From an uncultured Oscillospiraceae bacterium (GTDB lineage Bacteria > Bacillota > Clostridia > Oscillospirales > Oscillospiraceae), in contig CAKTPO010000006.1 of the NCBI GenBank assembly GCA_934591845.1, positions 27,700 to 91,699 of the forward strand: a stretch of 64,000 nucleotides of DNA, written 5' to 3'. Shown here one piece after another: positions 1-8,024 of the stretch. The translations under genes were made by a program, and so were the position numbers. The notes under the pieces were generated by a model, which did not search any database, was not told where the DNA came from, and was given only the letters and a program-made list of their open reading frames with translations. Numbering within the stretch: position 1 is the stretch's first letter; each line of letters starts with the position of its first letter.

Positions 1-493
1 AGTCGTGGAAATGGATAATGCCCGCTTCATGGGCTGCCACGATCTCCCGGGGCAGCAGAATGCGAGAGGTGATGTCCTTGGACACCTCGCCTGCCATATA
101 GTCCCGCTGAACGGCATTGATGGTGGGGTTCTTGTTGGCGTTCTCCTGCTTGACTTCCTCGTTATTGCATTCGATCAGGCTCAGGATCCGGTCATCCGTG
201 GTGTTGGACTGCCGGGCCAGATTGCGGATGTAGCGGTAGGTGATGTACTCCTTGGCCACTTCAAAAGCACCGTGGGCCATAATGGCCTTTTCTACCAGAT
301 CCTGGATCTCCTCAACGGAGGGGCTGCGGCCCATTTGCTCGCAAGAGGCACTGACGCTCTCGGCAATGCGCTTGATCTGCATGGGGGTCATCCGGACTTT
401 TTCTTCCACAGCACTGTTGGCCTTGGTCACGGCCATGCTGATTTTTTCAATGTCAAAAACGGCCTCGGTGCCGTTACGCTTAATGATCTTCAT
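1..493 (-). CDS. nrdD: Anaerobic ribonucleoside-triphosphate reductase, N-terminal part (truncated by window edge)
   Basis: Only the first ~164 codons are present; the gene runs off the left edge. The N-terminus (MKIIKRNGTEAVFDIEKIS, then a region with ATP-cone features) is the allosteric ATP-cone that senses ATP/dATP in class III ribonucleotide reductases. It is followed by the start of the glycyl-radical reductase domain (DYMAGEVSKDISSRIL, AHEAGIIHFHD). The full enzyme makes dNTPs from NTPs without oxygen, activated by NrdG. The ATG lies just after an AGAAGGAG ribosome site. Two NrdR-like boxes overlap its promoter, so repression by NrdR is expected. The catalytic Cys and the C-terminal glycyl-radical site are outside the window. 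The HFHD motif makes NrdD much likelier than NrdR, which shares only the ATP-cone. Confidence 0.93.
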   Translation of the reverse strand, partial: MKIIKRNGTEAVFDIEKISMAVTKANSAVEEKVRMTPMQIKRIAESVSASCEQMGRSPSVEEIQDLVEKAIMAHGAFEVAKEYITYRYIRNLARQSNTTDDRILSLIECNNEEVKQENANKNPTINAVQRDYMAGEVSKDITSRILLPREIVAAHEAGIIHFHD

Positions 494-533
494 GACAACG
501 CTCCTTCTCTGGGGATTTTTTCTTCGCCGCCTC

Positions 534-561
534 ATTATACTACATATTGTGTTTTTGTCAA
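534..561 (-). promoter_or_regulatory. nrdD promoter
   Basis: On the minus strand a -35 TTGACA (556-561) and a -10 TATAAT (534-539) are separated by 16 bp, about 40 bp upstream of the nrdD start. Confidence 0.75.
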
Positions 562-584
562 GCCAGCACCACTAAATGTTGTGG
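537..584 (-). promoter_or_regulatory. Tandem NrdR boxes
   Basis: Two 16-bp palindrome-like sites, ACACAATATGTAGTAT (537-552) and CCACAACATTTAGTGG (569-584) on the minus strand, match the NrdR-box consensus ACACWATATATWGTGT at about 14/16 and 12/16. Their starts are 32 bp apart (three helical turns), the spacing known for paired NrdR boxes. The proximal box overlaps the -10 hexamer and its upstream spacer. Confidence 0.8.
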
Positions 585-696
585 TCAGGGTCTTTCCATC
601 CTTTTTAGGGAAAAAGATTTGAAAGTCCCCAGACCGCCATTTTCCTGAAATTCAGAACGAAAGTTCGGGATTTCCCCCGGCCTATAAAATAAGGCA

Positions 697-725
697 TTGT
701 AATTCTGGGCGGAATATAGTACAAT
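697..725 (+). promoter_or_regulatory. galM promoter
   Basis: A -35 TTGTAA (697-702) and a -10 TACAAT (720-725) with a 17-bp spacer lie 65 bp upstream of the galM ATG. Confidence 0.6.
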
Positions 726-789
726 AGAGTCGTATGGTCTTAACATAACTTAGGCTGTTTCAAACAGAAAACGAAAGGATGCTTTTCCG

Positions 790-1809
790 ATGAAAAAGAA
801 ATTCGGCAATCTGCACAGCGGTGAGGAAGCCAGTCTCTACACCATCGAAAACGGCGGCATCACCGCCACGGTCACCGATCTGGGTGCCACCCTGGTGTCA
901 TTGTTGGTACCGGATGCCCAAGGGAACCTTGCTGACGTCGTTTTGGGTTTTGATGACCCGAACCTCTATGTTTCCTCCGGCAGCTTTCTGGGTGCCACCG
1001 TGGGCCGGAATGCCAACCGTCTGCGGGACGCGGAATTTCCCCTGGGGAACAAGCGTGTTTCCCTGACCCCCAACGAAAACAACAACAATCTCCACTCCGG
1101 CCCGGACTTCTTCAAAAACCGCCTGTGGACTCTGGAAAAAGAGGGTACTTCCGAAGTGACCTTCTCTCTCGAAAGCCCCAACATGGACCAGGGCTTCCCG
1201 GGGGATGCTCATATTCGGGTCACCTACGCCCTGGACGGCCAGGGTGGCCTCCATGTTCGCTACTGGGCCAAGGCCGACCAGGATACGGTATTCAATATGA
1301 CCAACCACAGCTATTTTAACCTGGCAGGTCACCAGCACCCGGATCGGGCGGTCCAGCAGGTGCTGTCTATGCCCGCCCGGCACTTCTGCCCTGACGATGC
1401 CCAGAACATTCCCACAGGCGAGCTGCGGGACGTGGCTGGCAGCCCCATGGACTTCCGGGTACCCAAGCCCATTGCCCAGGATCTCGATGCGGATTATGAC
1501 GCTCTAAAGCTCCAGGGGGGCTATGACCACAACTGGGAGGTTTTCTGCAACCCCTGCGCCACCCTGACAGACCCCGCTTCCGGCCGGTGCCTCAGCGTCT
1601 ATACCGACTGCCCCGGTATTCAGTTTTACTCCGGCAACTATCTGAACGACCAGGGAAAAGACGGCGTATTCTATGGCCGTAACAGCGGCATGGCCCTGGA
1701 AACCCAGTTCTATCCAGACTGTCTCCACAACCCCAACTGGGCGCAGCCCGTTACCAAGGCCAATACCATCTACAGAAGCGAAAGCATTTACCGCTTCTCC
1801 TGCAAATAA
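790..1809 (+). CDS. galM: Aldose 1-epimerase (mutarotase)
   Basis: 339-residue cytosolic enzyme that interconverts alpha and beta anomers of galactose/glucose, feeding the Leloir pathway. Visible family motifs: VGRNANRL near residue 77, the catalytic-His region NHSYFNLAGH near residue 177, GYDHNW near residue 245, and the catalytic-Glu segment LETQFYPD near residue 307. Length is normal for the family. The start follows an AAAGGA site. No other Leloir gene is adjacent, so it appears monocistronic or co-transcribed with the following Cys-rich protein gene 75 bp downstream. Confidence 0.95.
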   Translation: MKKKFGNLHSGEEASLYTIENGGITATVTDLGATLVSLLVPDAQGNLADVVLGFDDPNLYVSSGSFLGATVGRNANRLRDAEFPLGNKRVSLTPNENNNNLHSGPDFFKNRLWTLEKEGTSEVTFSLESPNMDQGFPGDAHIRVTYALDGQGGLHVRYWAKADQDTVFNMTNHSYFNLAGHQHPDRAVQQVLSMPARHFCPDDAQNIPTGELRDVAGSPMDFRVPKPIAQDLDADYDALKLQGGYDHNWEVFCNPCATLTDPASGRCLSVYTDCPGIQFYSGNYLNDQGKDGVFYGRNSGMALETQFYPDCLHNPNWAQPVTKANTIYRSESIYRFSCK

Positions 1810-1884
1810 GCGCACATTTCCTACCTCCTGCATAAAATGGCCTATAAGCGCAAGCTTCATTCGCTTTTATCAGGAGGTAATTCC

Positions 1885-2694
1885 ATGGCTGATCAATGTA
1901 CAGACACCCTGCGCTGCAGTCCCAATGACCTGCGGCAGGCAATGTCCATTCACACACGCAAAATCACCGACTCCTGCCGGGACAAGGACTGCATTGAAGA
2001 TCTGCCCGTCTATCTCACCGCCAGTTCCCAGCGGACCCTGGAAAGCTCCGCCGGGACGAGAGTCCGGTGTGCGGAGCTGCTGAGTACCTACATAGACGTC
2101 AGCCCCGTGACCTTTGACCGTAGCCACTACTGCATCGACATCACCTTTTTCTACCGGGTACTGGCAGATACGGTGATCGGCACCAGCCGTCCGGCGGCCC
2201 TGTGCGGCCTGGCCGTCTTTACCAAGCGGGTAGTGCTCTGCGGCGAGGAAAGCCATGCCCACATCTACCGCAGTGACCGCCGGGCCGATGGCCTTTCCAA
2301 TGGCCCTACAGCCGTTGTAGAGGCCCTGGACCCCATGGTCCTCAGTTCCCGGGTACGGGACGTCTGCGAGTGCCTTCCCCGGGAGAGCTGCCCGGTGCAG
2401 CTACCGGAGTGGGTGAAAAACCAATTCGATGAGGACCTGGTGATGCAGCCTGACCGGCGAAAGCTCTATGTGACCCTGGGCCAGTTTTCCATCGTCCGCC
2501 TGGAACGGGATGCCCAGCTGATCGTCCCCGTTATGGACTACAGCATCCCCACCAAGGAGTGCTGCGACTCCCCAGGCTGCGCCGAAGACCCCTGCGAACT
2601 TTTCAGCCGCATCCCCTTCCCCGCCGCCCAGTTCACCCCCAAAGGCTGCGACTGCAAACCCAAGTGCCCCCAGGAAAACAACTGCTGCAAATGA
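1885..2694 (+). CDS. Cys-rich hypothetical protein with cysteine-clustered tail
   Basis: 269 residues, no signal peptide or membrane segment seen. The start is placed at the ATG after a strong CAGGAGGTAATTCC site; a longer in-frame form would begin in the galM spacer without a site. The N-terminus (MADQCTDTLRCSPNDLRQ) and the C-terminus (CCDSPGCAEDPC, then GCDCKPKCPQENNCCK) hold most of about 23 cysteines, while the middle looks like a normal folded domain with few Cys. I do not recognise the family with certainty. It resembles conserved uncharacterised proteins of spore-forming Clostridia, and the disulfide- or metal-prone tail would suit a spore-coat or envelope protein, but that is inference. 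A strong terminator follows directly. Confidence 0.85.
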   Translation: MADQCTDTLRCSPNDLRQAMSIHTRKITDSCRDKDCIEDLPVYLTASSQRTLESSAGTRVRCAELLSTYIDVSPVTFDRSHYCIDITFFYRVLADTVIGTSRPAALCGLAVFTKRVVLCGEESHAHIYRSDRRADGLSNGPTAVVEALDPMVLSSRVRDVCECLPRESCPVQLPEWVKNQFDEDLVMQPDRRKLYVTLGQFSIVRLERDAQLIVPVMDYSIPTKECCDSPGCAEDPCELFSRIPFPAAQFTPKGCDCKPKCPQENNCCK

Positions 2695-2700
2695 CCAAAA

Positions 2701-2738
2701 CGTCCCGCTTCGGCTCCGAAGCGGGACGGCTGTTTTTT
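2701..2738 (+). terminator. Terminator of the galM/Cys-rich unit
   Basis: A perfect 13-bp stem (CGTCCCGCTTCGG with its complement) is followed by a T-run, six bases after the stop codon. Confidence 0.9.
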
Positions 2739-2755
2739 GAGTATTTGCCCGATTT

Positions 2756-2793
2756 TAGAAAAAACTCCCGAATACGTTAGCATTCGGGAGTTT
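2756..2793 (-). terminator. Terminator of the tRNA cluster
   Basis: A stem AAACTCCCGAAT/ATTCGGGAGTTT followed on the minus strand by a T-run, immediately 3' of the tRNA-Cys gene. Confidence 0.85.
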
Positions 2794-2867
2794 GGAGGTA
2801 CCGCCCAGATTTGAACTGGGGAATAAAGGTTTTGCAGACCTTTGCCTTACCACTTGGCCACGGTACC
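2793..2867 (-). tRNA. tRNA-Cys (GCA)
   Basis: Cloverleaf can be drawn. The anticodon loop CTGCAAA gives anticodon GCA; acceptor stem GGTACCG/CGGTACC, T-arm GTTCAAATC, CCA encoded. Last gene of a five-tRNA unit. Confidence 0.95.
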
Positions 2868-2878
2868 GTATTTGAAAT

Positions 2879-2954
2879 TGGAGCGGGTGACGAGGCTCGA
2901 ACTCGCTACCTCCACCTTGGCAAGGTGGCGCTCTACCGGATGAGCTACACCCGC
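2879..2954 (-). tRNA. tRNA-Gly (GCC)
   Basis: Acceptor GCGGGTG/CACCCGC, D-arm GTAGCTCATCCGGTAGAGC, anticodon loop TTGCCAA (GCC), T-loop GTTCGAG, CCA encoded. Confidence 0.96.
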
Positions 2955-2983
2955 ATCTATTACCTGAAAAATCTCAGGTAATA

Positions 2984-3059
<76 letters not shown>

Positions 3060-3102
3060 GTCTTGCGCAAACAGCTTGCGCAGATGCGAAGAAAAATGAA
3101 AT

Positions 3103-3179
3103 TGGCGACCCGGAACGGACTCGAACCGTCGACCTCCAGCGTGACAGGCTGGCGTGCTAACCGACTGCACCACCGGGCC
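3103..3179 (-). tRNA. tRNA-Asp (GTC)
   Basis: Acceptor GGCCCGG with its complement, anticodon loop CTGTCAC (GTC), T-loop GTTCGAG, discriminator G and CCA encoded. Confidence 0.96.
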
Positions 3180-3183
3180 AAAT

Positions 3184-3259
3184 TGGTGGGAACAATAGGG
3201 CTCGAACCTATGACCTCCTGCTTGTAAGGCAGATGCTCTCCCAGCTGAGCTATGCTCCC
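3184..3259 (-). tRNA. tRNA-Val (TAC)
   Basis: Acceptor GGGAGCA, D-arm TAGCTCAGCTGGGAGAGC, anticodon loop CTTACAA (TAC), T-loop GTTCGAG, CCA encoded. First gene of the cluster; only 4 bp separate it from tRNA-Asp. Confidence 0.96.
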
Positions 3260-3310
3260 AACGTCTTGCAAGTGGCTGCTGTTTCCAACCGCTCACCAGC
3301 GACATGGCAC

Positions 3311-3339
3311 ATTATACACGAATAGCACCGCTTTGTCAA
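3311..3339 (-). promoter_or_regulatory. Promoter of the tRNA cluster
   Basis: Consensus housekeeping promoter on the minus strand: -35 TTGACA (3334-3339) and -10 TATAAT (3311-3316), 17-bp spacer, about 50 bp before tRNA-Val. Confidence 0.92.
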
Positions 3340-3360
3340 GCAAAAAAATGCTAATTTTTT

Positions 3361-3407
3361 CAAAAAACTTTTTGAATCAGAAAGCCCGGAAATAACCGGG
3401 CTTTCTG
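3361..3407 (-). terminator. hslO terminator
   Basis: Stem CAGAAAGCCCGG/CCGGGCTTTCTG (3379-3407) with a following T-rich run on the minus strand, starting just past the hslO stop. Confidence 0.85.
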
Positions 3408-3415
3408 GTGTGATT

Positions 3416-4294
3416 TTAGATTTTTTTCAGCAGTTCCTGGATTTCCTCCGGGGTGAAGTTATAGACCATGTCACAAAACTGGCACTCCACCGGGAATGGC
3501 TTTCCCTCCTGGGCGATCTGCTCCAATTCCTGTTTTCCCAGGCTGATGAGGGCCTGCTCCACCCGCTCCCGGCTGCAATAGCACTTGTATTCTACAGGCA
3601 CCGTTTCCATAAACACGACACCCAGATCTCCGCAGACCTGGCCCAGAATATCCTCCGGGGTAAGGCCTGCCTCCAGCATAGGAGTCACGGCCCCTGCCCG
3701 GCGAATGCCCATTTCCAGACGGCTGATGGTCTCCTCCGGGGCACCGGGCAGCAGCTGGAGGATGTATCCGCCTGCCACCTTTACGGAATGGTCCCGGTCC
3801 ACCAATACCCCCAGGCCACAGGCGGTAGGCACCTGCTCGCTCTGGGCAAAGTAGGCCGTCACATCGTCACCAATCTCTCCGGTGACCAGCTCCACAGAGC
3901 CAATGTAGGGTTCTTTCATCTGCAGGTCCCGGATCACCGTCAGGGTGCCGTCGGTGCCCACAGTGGCCCCCACGTCCAGCTTGCCGGGGCATTTCTCCAC
4001 CAAGGGTACTTTCGGCTCTGTAACGCAGCCACGAACGTTGCCGGTGGCATCGGATACCACAGTAATGGTGCCGATGGGGCCGCCGCCCCGGATTTGCAGG
4101 GTCATGGAGCCGTTTTCCACCTTCTGCATATTGCCCATCATGGAAGCCGCCGTCAAAGCCCGTCCAAAGGCCGCTGTGGCGTTGGGGGTGGTTTTCTGAA
4201 TCTCCGCACCCCGGCGGACCAACTCCGTGGAGCAAATGGCGCAGACTTTCACAAAGCCATCCATGCTCATGCCACGAACCAAATAATCGCTCAT
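3416..4294 (-). CDS. hslO: Hsp33 redox-regulated chaperone
   Basis: 292-residue cytosolic holdase that becomes active when oxidation releases its zinc. The N-terminal substrate-binding fold starts MSDYLVRGMSMDGFVKV. The redox switch at the C-terminus shows the four zinc cysteines as CYC (about residue 238) and CQFC (about residue 274), the canonical CxC/CxxC set. Length is normal. Its ATG overlaps the stop of the upstream methyltransferase by 4 bp, so the two are translationally coupled. In an anaerobe it would protect proteins during oxygen or disulfide stress. Confidence 0.96.
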   Translation of the reverse strand: MSDYLVRGMSMDGFVKVCAICSTELVRRGAEIQKTTPNATAAFGRALTAASMMGNMQKVENGSMTLQIRGGGPIGTITVVSDATGNVRGCVTEPKVPLVEKCPGKLDVGATVGTDGTLTVIRDLQMKEPYIGSVELVTGEIGDDVTAYFAQSEQVPTACGLGVLVDRDHSVKVAGGYILQLLPGAPEETISRLEMGIRRAGAVTPMLEAGLTPEDILGQVCGDLGVVFMETVPVEYKCYCSRERVEQALISLGKQELEQIAQEGKPFPVECQFCDMVYNFTPEEIQELLKKI

Positions 4295-5040
4295 TTTCGA
4301 ATTCCCTTTCTCGCTTTGAAATAAATTCTCTGTTCACCCGGTGCCGGGTCTTCCAATTTCCGGTCGGCGTAGACCCCGATATGGGTAAAGCCCGCCTGCT
4401 TTAAGTAGGTTTTCAATTGCTCCGCAGAGTAAGCATACTCCCGGTGTTCCTCAAAGGAGCGGTGCCAGAGTGTTCCCTGGCGCTGAAACAAATCCATACC
4501 GTAGGAGCAGATGTTGGTTTCCTCGTCAAATTCTCCCCGCCAGACGCAGTACACATCCTCGTCCTCGTCCAAAAACACCTGGCCGTCCATGGCCCGAAGC
4601 TTTTCCGGGGTGTTGACATCGAAAATAAAAACACCGCCGGGGTTCAGTGCCCGGTAGACCCGTCGAATGGCCTCCTGACAGGCCTGAGGGTCTGTAATGT
4701 AATCCAGGCTGTCCAGGGCGCAGACCGCCAGATCCACCCCTCTGGGAAGCCGCAGCCGTTCCAGGGGCTGACAGGAAAAGAAAGGCCGGGGGTCTAAGTC
4801 CATGGTTTTTTGCTGGGCCACGGTGAGCATTTCCTCTGACAGGTCCACCCCCAGGGTGGGGATCCCCCTTTGGCAAAGCAAGGCGGTAATAGAGCCGGTG
4901 CCGCAGGCCAGATCCACGGCAGACCGAGGGGTGACTCCCTCTCTTGCCAGAATTTCCCAGTAAAAGTCTACAGTGGCAGCATAGTCTACATCGTTTGTCA
5001 GTCGGTCATAGCTGACGGCCAGTGCCTCATATGCACCCAT
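4291..5040 (-). CDS. Class I SAM-dependent methyltransferase
   Basis: 249 residues. The start MGAYEALAVSYDRLTND is chosen because it follows TTGGAGGTATT; an upstream in-frame ATG lies within the ftsZ terminator. Motif I is VDLACGTGSITALL (about residue 44), motif II-like acidic DLSEEML follows, and motif post-I region LAVCALDSLDYI is present. The N-terminus with the YDRLT/DVDYA pattern matches the Methyltransf_25/UbiE-like group paired with hslO in Clostridia. Substrate unknown (small molecule or tRNA are both possible). Coupled to hslO by an ATGA overlap. Confidence 0.85.
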   Translation of the reverse strand: MGAYEALAVSYDRLTNDVDYAATVDFYWEILAREGVTPRSAVDLACGTGSITALLCQRGIPTLGVDLSEEMLTVAQQKTMDLDPRPFFSCQPLERLRLPRGVDLAVCALDSLDYITDPQACQEAIRRVYRALNPGGVFIFDVNTPEKLRAMDGQVFLDEDEDVYCVWRGEFDEETNICSYGMDLFQRQGTLWHRSFEEHREYAYSAEQLKTYLKQAGFTHIGVYADRKLEDPAPGEQRIYFKARKGIRK

Positions 5041-5051
5041 AATACCTCCAA

Positions 5052-5087
5052 GAAAAAGCATCCCGCCCCCAGGGGTCGGGATGCTTG
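5052..5087 (-). terminator. ftsZ terminator
   Basis: Stem AGCATCCCG/CGGGATGCT with a GC-rich loop and a T-run on the minus strand, between ftsZ and the methyltransferase. Its T-run lies just before that gene's ribosome site. Confidence 0.8.
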
Positions 5088-5091
5088 TGTG

Positions 5092-6189
5092 TTATCTCTT
5101 AAAAATGCTGAAGATCTCGTCAATATCGCTGATGTCTCCGGACTTGACCGGCTTCTGGGTTCCGGCCAGCGGTGCGCCAATGTCATCGGCGGGGTTCACG
5201 GCACCGGCCTTGGCCTTGGGCATGTAGCCGCCCTCGGCGTTCTCAAAGCCAGTGGCAATAACGGTGACCCGCATTTCATCCTGGCAGGAGTCCGTAGAGG
5301 TGGCACCGAAGATGATGTTGGCATCGGGGTTGGCAGCCTCCTGAACGATACCGGCAGCGGTCTCTACATCGTCCAGGGTCATTTCGGAGGAACCGGTAAT
5401 ATTGATCAGCACACCGGTAGCACCGTTGATGGAAGTCTCCAGCAGGGGGCTGGAAACGGCGGCGGTAGCGGCGTTCTCGGCTTTCTCCCGGCCGGAAGCA
5501 GTACCCACGCCCATATGGGCCCGCCCGGCCTCCCGCATGACGGCGGAAACGTCGGCAAAGTCCAGGTTGATGATCACATTCTTGGAGAAGCCCACCAGTT
5601 CGGAAATGGAGGTCACGGCCTGCTTCAGCACATCATCGGCAATGCCGAAAGCGTTGGCAAAGGTGATCTTCTGATCCGTTACATACTTGAGCCGGTCATT
5701 GGGGATGATGATCAGGGAGTCCACCTTCCCTTTCAGGTCGCTGATGCCCTGCTCGGCCTGACGCATCCGGTTGGCACCCTCAAACTTGAACGGCTTGGTC
5801 ACAACGCCAACGGTCAGGATCCCGGCCTCGTGGGCCAGTTCTGCCACCACAGGTGCAGCACCGGTACCGGTACCGCCGCCCATACCGGCGGTGATGAACA
5901 CCATATCCGTACCCTCCAGGATCTGGGCAATGGCGGCACGGCTTTCCTCAGCGGACTTTCTGCCCACCTCCGGCTTGGAGCCGGCACCCATACCGCCGGT
6001 CAGCTTTTCACCGATCTGGACCTTGTTCTTGCAGGTGGACTTGTTCAGGTCCTGCTTATCCGTATTGACAACAACAAAATCCACACCGTTCACACCGGAC
6101 TCGATCATCCGGTTGATAACATTATTACCAGCGCCGCCAACACCGATCACCTTGATCTTGACAACGCGATCCTGAATGGTTTCAGACAT
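5092..6189 (-). CDS. ftsZ: Cell division protein FtsZ
   Basis: 365-residue tubulin-like GTPase that polymerises at mid-cell. The start MSETIQDRVVKIKVIGVGGAG follows TAGGAGGAAAGAATGT; longer in-frame starts lack a site. GTP-binding features: GVGGAGNNVI near residue 15, the tubulin signature GGGTGTGAAP near residue 107, and synergy-loop NLDFADV near residue 207. An Ala/Pro-rich linker is followed by a C-terminal peptide DIDEIFSIFKR, which differs from the textbook IPAFLRRR-type tail and is likely the lineage's membrane-anchor-binding peptide. No ftsA is seen next to it. Confidence 0.98.
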   Translation of the reverse strand: MSETIQDRVVKIKVIGVGGAGNNVINRMIESGVNGVDFVVVNTDKQDLNKSTCKNKVQIGEKLTGGMGAGSKPEVGRKSAEESRAAIAQILEGTDMVFITAGMGGGTGTGAAPVVAELAHEAGILTVGVVTKPFKFEGANRMRQAEQGISDLKGKVDSLIIIPNDRLKYVTDQKITFANAFGIADDVLKQAVTSISELVGFSKNVIINLDFADVSAVMREAGRAHMGVGTASGREKAENAATAAVSSPLLETSINGATGVLINITGSSEMTLDDVETAAGIVQEAANPDANIIFGATSTDSCQDEMRVTVIATGFENAEGGYMPKAKAGAVNPADDIGAPLAGTQKPVKSGDISDIDEIFSIFKR

Positions 6190-6265
6190 ACATTCTTTCC
6201 TCCTATGTATCTTTTCGCAGCTTTTGCGAGAACGCTTCGCCATAGTATTTTAATCGTGCCTTTCT

Positions 6266-6294
6266 ATTTTAGCTTGTATTTTCAGATTGGTCAA
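6266..6294 (-). promoter_or_regulatory. ftsZ promoter
   Basis: Minus-strand -35 TTGACC (6289-6294) and -10 TAAAAT (6266-6271) with 17-bp spacing, in the 165-bp gap between ftsQ and ftsZ. The leader holds a small hairpin (TCGCA...TGCGA). Confidence 0.75.
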
Positions 6295-6354
6295 TAGAAA
6301 TTCTGAGAAAACCACAAAAATTTCACGATTTTCTTTGGCGGATGCCCTTCTTCC

Positions 6355-7971
6355 TCAGCTAAAGGGGGTCAGTGCCACCTGATTTTCCCAGGTTGTGAAG
6401 CTTACATCCAGAATTCCCGCCGTATAGTCCGTCATCTGCAGGATGGCATCGTACATACAAGCCACCTTGTAGCTCAGCGGATGCACAGGGTCGTTGGCAT
6501 CTCCCAGGTTCACCTGGTACTGGGTGCCATACCACAAAACGATGTCATCCAGTCGGGAAACGTCTACACTGGCCACGGCACCAACGATGTCATCGTCCTC
6601 CATGGCCGTGAGGATCTCCAGGGCAGCAGCGAGCTTCTGGGCCCCGGTCACGGCGGTGGTAGTCACCGTGGGCAGCGGAACAGTGGTCTCCTCCGGTACG
6701 GTCTCCCCTTCCGTGGTTTCCTGGACTGTGGTCGTCTGGTCTGCCGTCAGCTCCGTGGCAATGCCCACGGCTCCCACCGCCGGGTCCGTCAGGGTCACGC
6801 CCAACACCTGGGTGTAGTTTTTGGCAATGGAATTGTTGACCATTTCCGTAACCTTGCCCTGGGAGTTCATCAACCACCAGATGCCCGTATTGGACTGGAT
6901 GGCGTAGGCCACATCGTCTTCCACAATCTCAATATTAACCGTATCCGGTAGTTTTATTCCAATTCTAACACTTTTTACATAGGGAAGCTTGGCCAGTATC
7001 TGGCTTGCGGCCCGGTTTCTGCCCAGGGTCAGAAGATTTTCTCCCTCGGAGATGCCGGAGGCCTCCTGAATGGTATAGGGGCTGTACACACCCGTACCGG
7101 AAACCGTAATGACCTTGACCTTGAAAAACAGGGAAAGGCCTACCATCAGGGCCGCTACCACCGCCAGCACTGTCATCAGCTGCACCAAGAGCCTATCCCG
7201 GTTAAAGGCGGCGGGCTGGGTGTAAATCACCGCAGGGCTGCTGAAAACGCTCTGGCGTTTGCGGCGCTTTTCCTTCTCCGCCTCCCGCCGCTGGCGGCGC
7301 TGCTTGGCAATGTCGGAATCTTCCGCAAAGCTGTCTTTGTTGTACCGGACCCGCTCAAACCACCGAAGCACCGGGTTCTGGGCGGAGAAGAAGGTCTTGA
7401 CATTCACAGACCGCTGGGCCTTTTTCCGCCGTCCGGCCTGGCGATAGGGCTGATAGCCGGAATCGCCGGAATCGGCGTTTTTCTTCCGGCTGGTCTGCTT
7501 TTTCCGGGGCTCCTGGACGGCCTTGGCCGGTTTGCGGCGGGGTGTCTGTTCTGCCTCCGGGGCGGCACTCCGGGGCTTTTGGGCTTGTTCCCCGGCACCC
7601 CGTGCCTTCCGGAGCTGCTCTGCTCGCTGGGTCTTCCGAGGCTGTTCTTCGCTCTGGGACTTCCGGGGCTGCTCTCCGCTCTTAGACTTCCGGGGCTGTT
7701 CCACCCCCTGAGGCTTCCGGGGCTGCTCCGCAGGACGGCGGGGCTTTTGAGATGCCGCCGGTTTTTCCTCCGGGGCAGCGGGCCGCTTTCTTTGCTGAGG
7801 GGCCCCTTTCTTCTTTTGTGCATCCTGGGCATCCGGGCGGCGGGGCCGTCCTCCGGCACTGACACCGTCCATTTTGGGGGCACTGGCCCGAGGCGTAGAA
7901 CTGGGCGGTGCCTTTGGGGTCGGTTCCTGTTCTTCCGGGGTCTGGAACCCGGTATTTTCATTCGTATCCAT
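6355..7971 (-). CDS. ftsQ: FtsQ/DivIB-type division protein with long basic N-terminal tail
   Basis: 538 residues, start after CAGGAGGAACAACA. Residues ~1-240 form a disordered, very basic Pro/Lys/Arg/Gln tail with repeats of the type EQPRKSQS/EQPRKTQR (about residues 84-125). A single membrane segment follows (LMTVLAVVAALMVGLSLFF, ~265-285), then a POTRA domain (VKVITVSGTGVYSPYTIQEASGI) and a DivIB/FtsQ beta domain. The role is scaffold of the divisome (FtsQ-FtsL-FtsB/DivIC). The tail is much longer than in E. coli FtsQ, although Clostridia often have extended ones. A Thr/Val-rich insert (~residues 405-440, TTTVQETTEGETVPEETTV) lies inside the extracellular domain. Confidence 0.88.
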   Translation of the reverse strand: MDTNENTGFQTPEEQEPTPKAPPSSTPRASAPKMDGVSAGGRPRRPDAQDAQKKKGAPQQRKRPAAPEEKPAASQKPRRPAEQPRKPQGVEQPRKSKSGEQPRKSQSEEQPRKTQRAEQLRKARGAGEQAQKPRSAAPEAEQTPRRKPAKAVQEPRKKQTSRKKNADSGDSGYQPYRQAGRRKKAQRSVNVKTFFSAQNPVLRWFERVRYNKDSFAEDSDIAKQRRQRREAEKEKRRKRQSVFSSPAVIYTQPAAFNRDRLLVQLMTVLAVVAALMVGLSLFFKVKVITVSGTGVYSPYTIQEASGISEGENLLTLGRNRAASQILAKLPYVKSVRIGIKLPDTVNIEIVEDDVAYAIQSNTGIWWLMNSQGKVTEMVNNSIAKNYTQVLGVTLTDPAVGAVGIATELTADQTTTVQETTEGETVPEETTVPLPTVTTTAVTGAQKLAAALEILTAMEDDDIVGAVASVDVSRLDDIVLWYGTQYQVNLGDANDPVHPLSYKVACMYDAILQMTDYTAGILDVSFTTWENQVALTPFS

Positions 7972-8024
7972 TGTTGTTCCTCCTGGGACTCTGGGGCATG
8001 GGAAATCTCTGGGGCAGCACGTCC

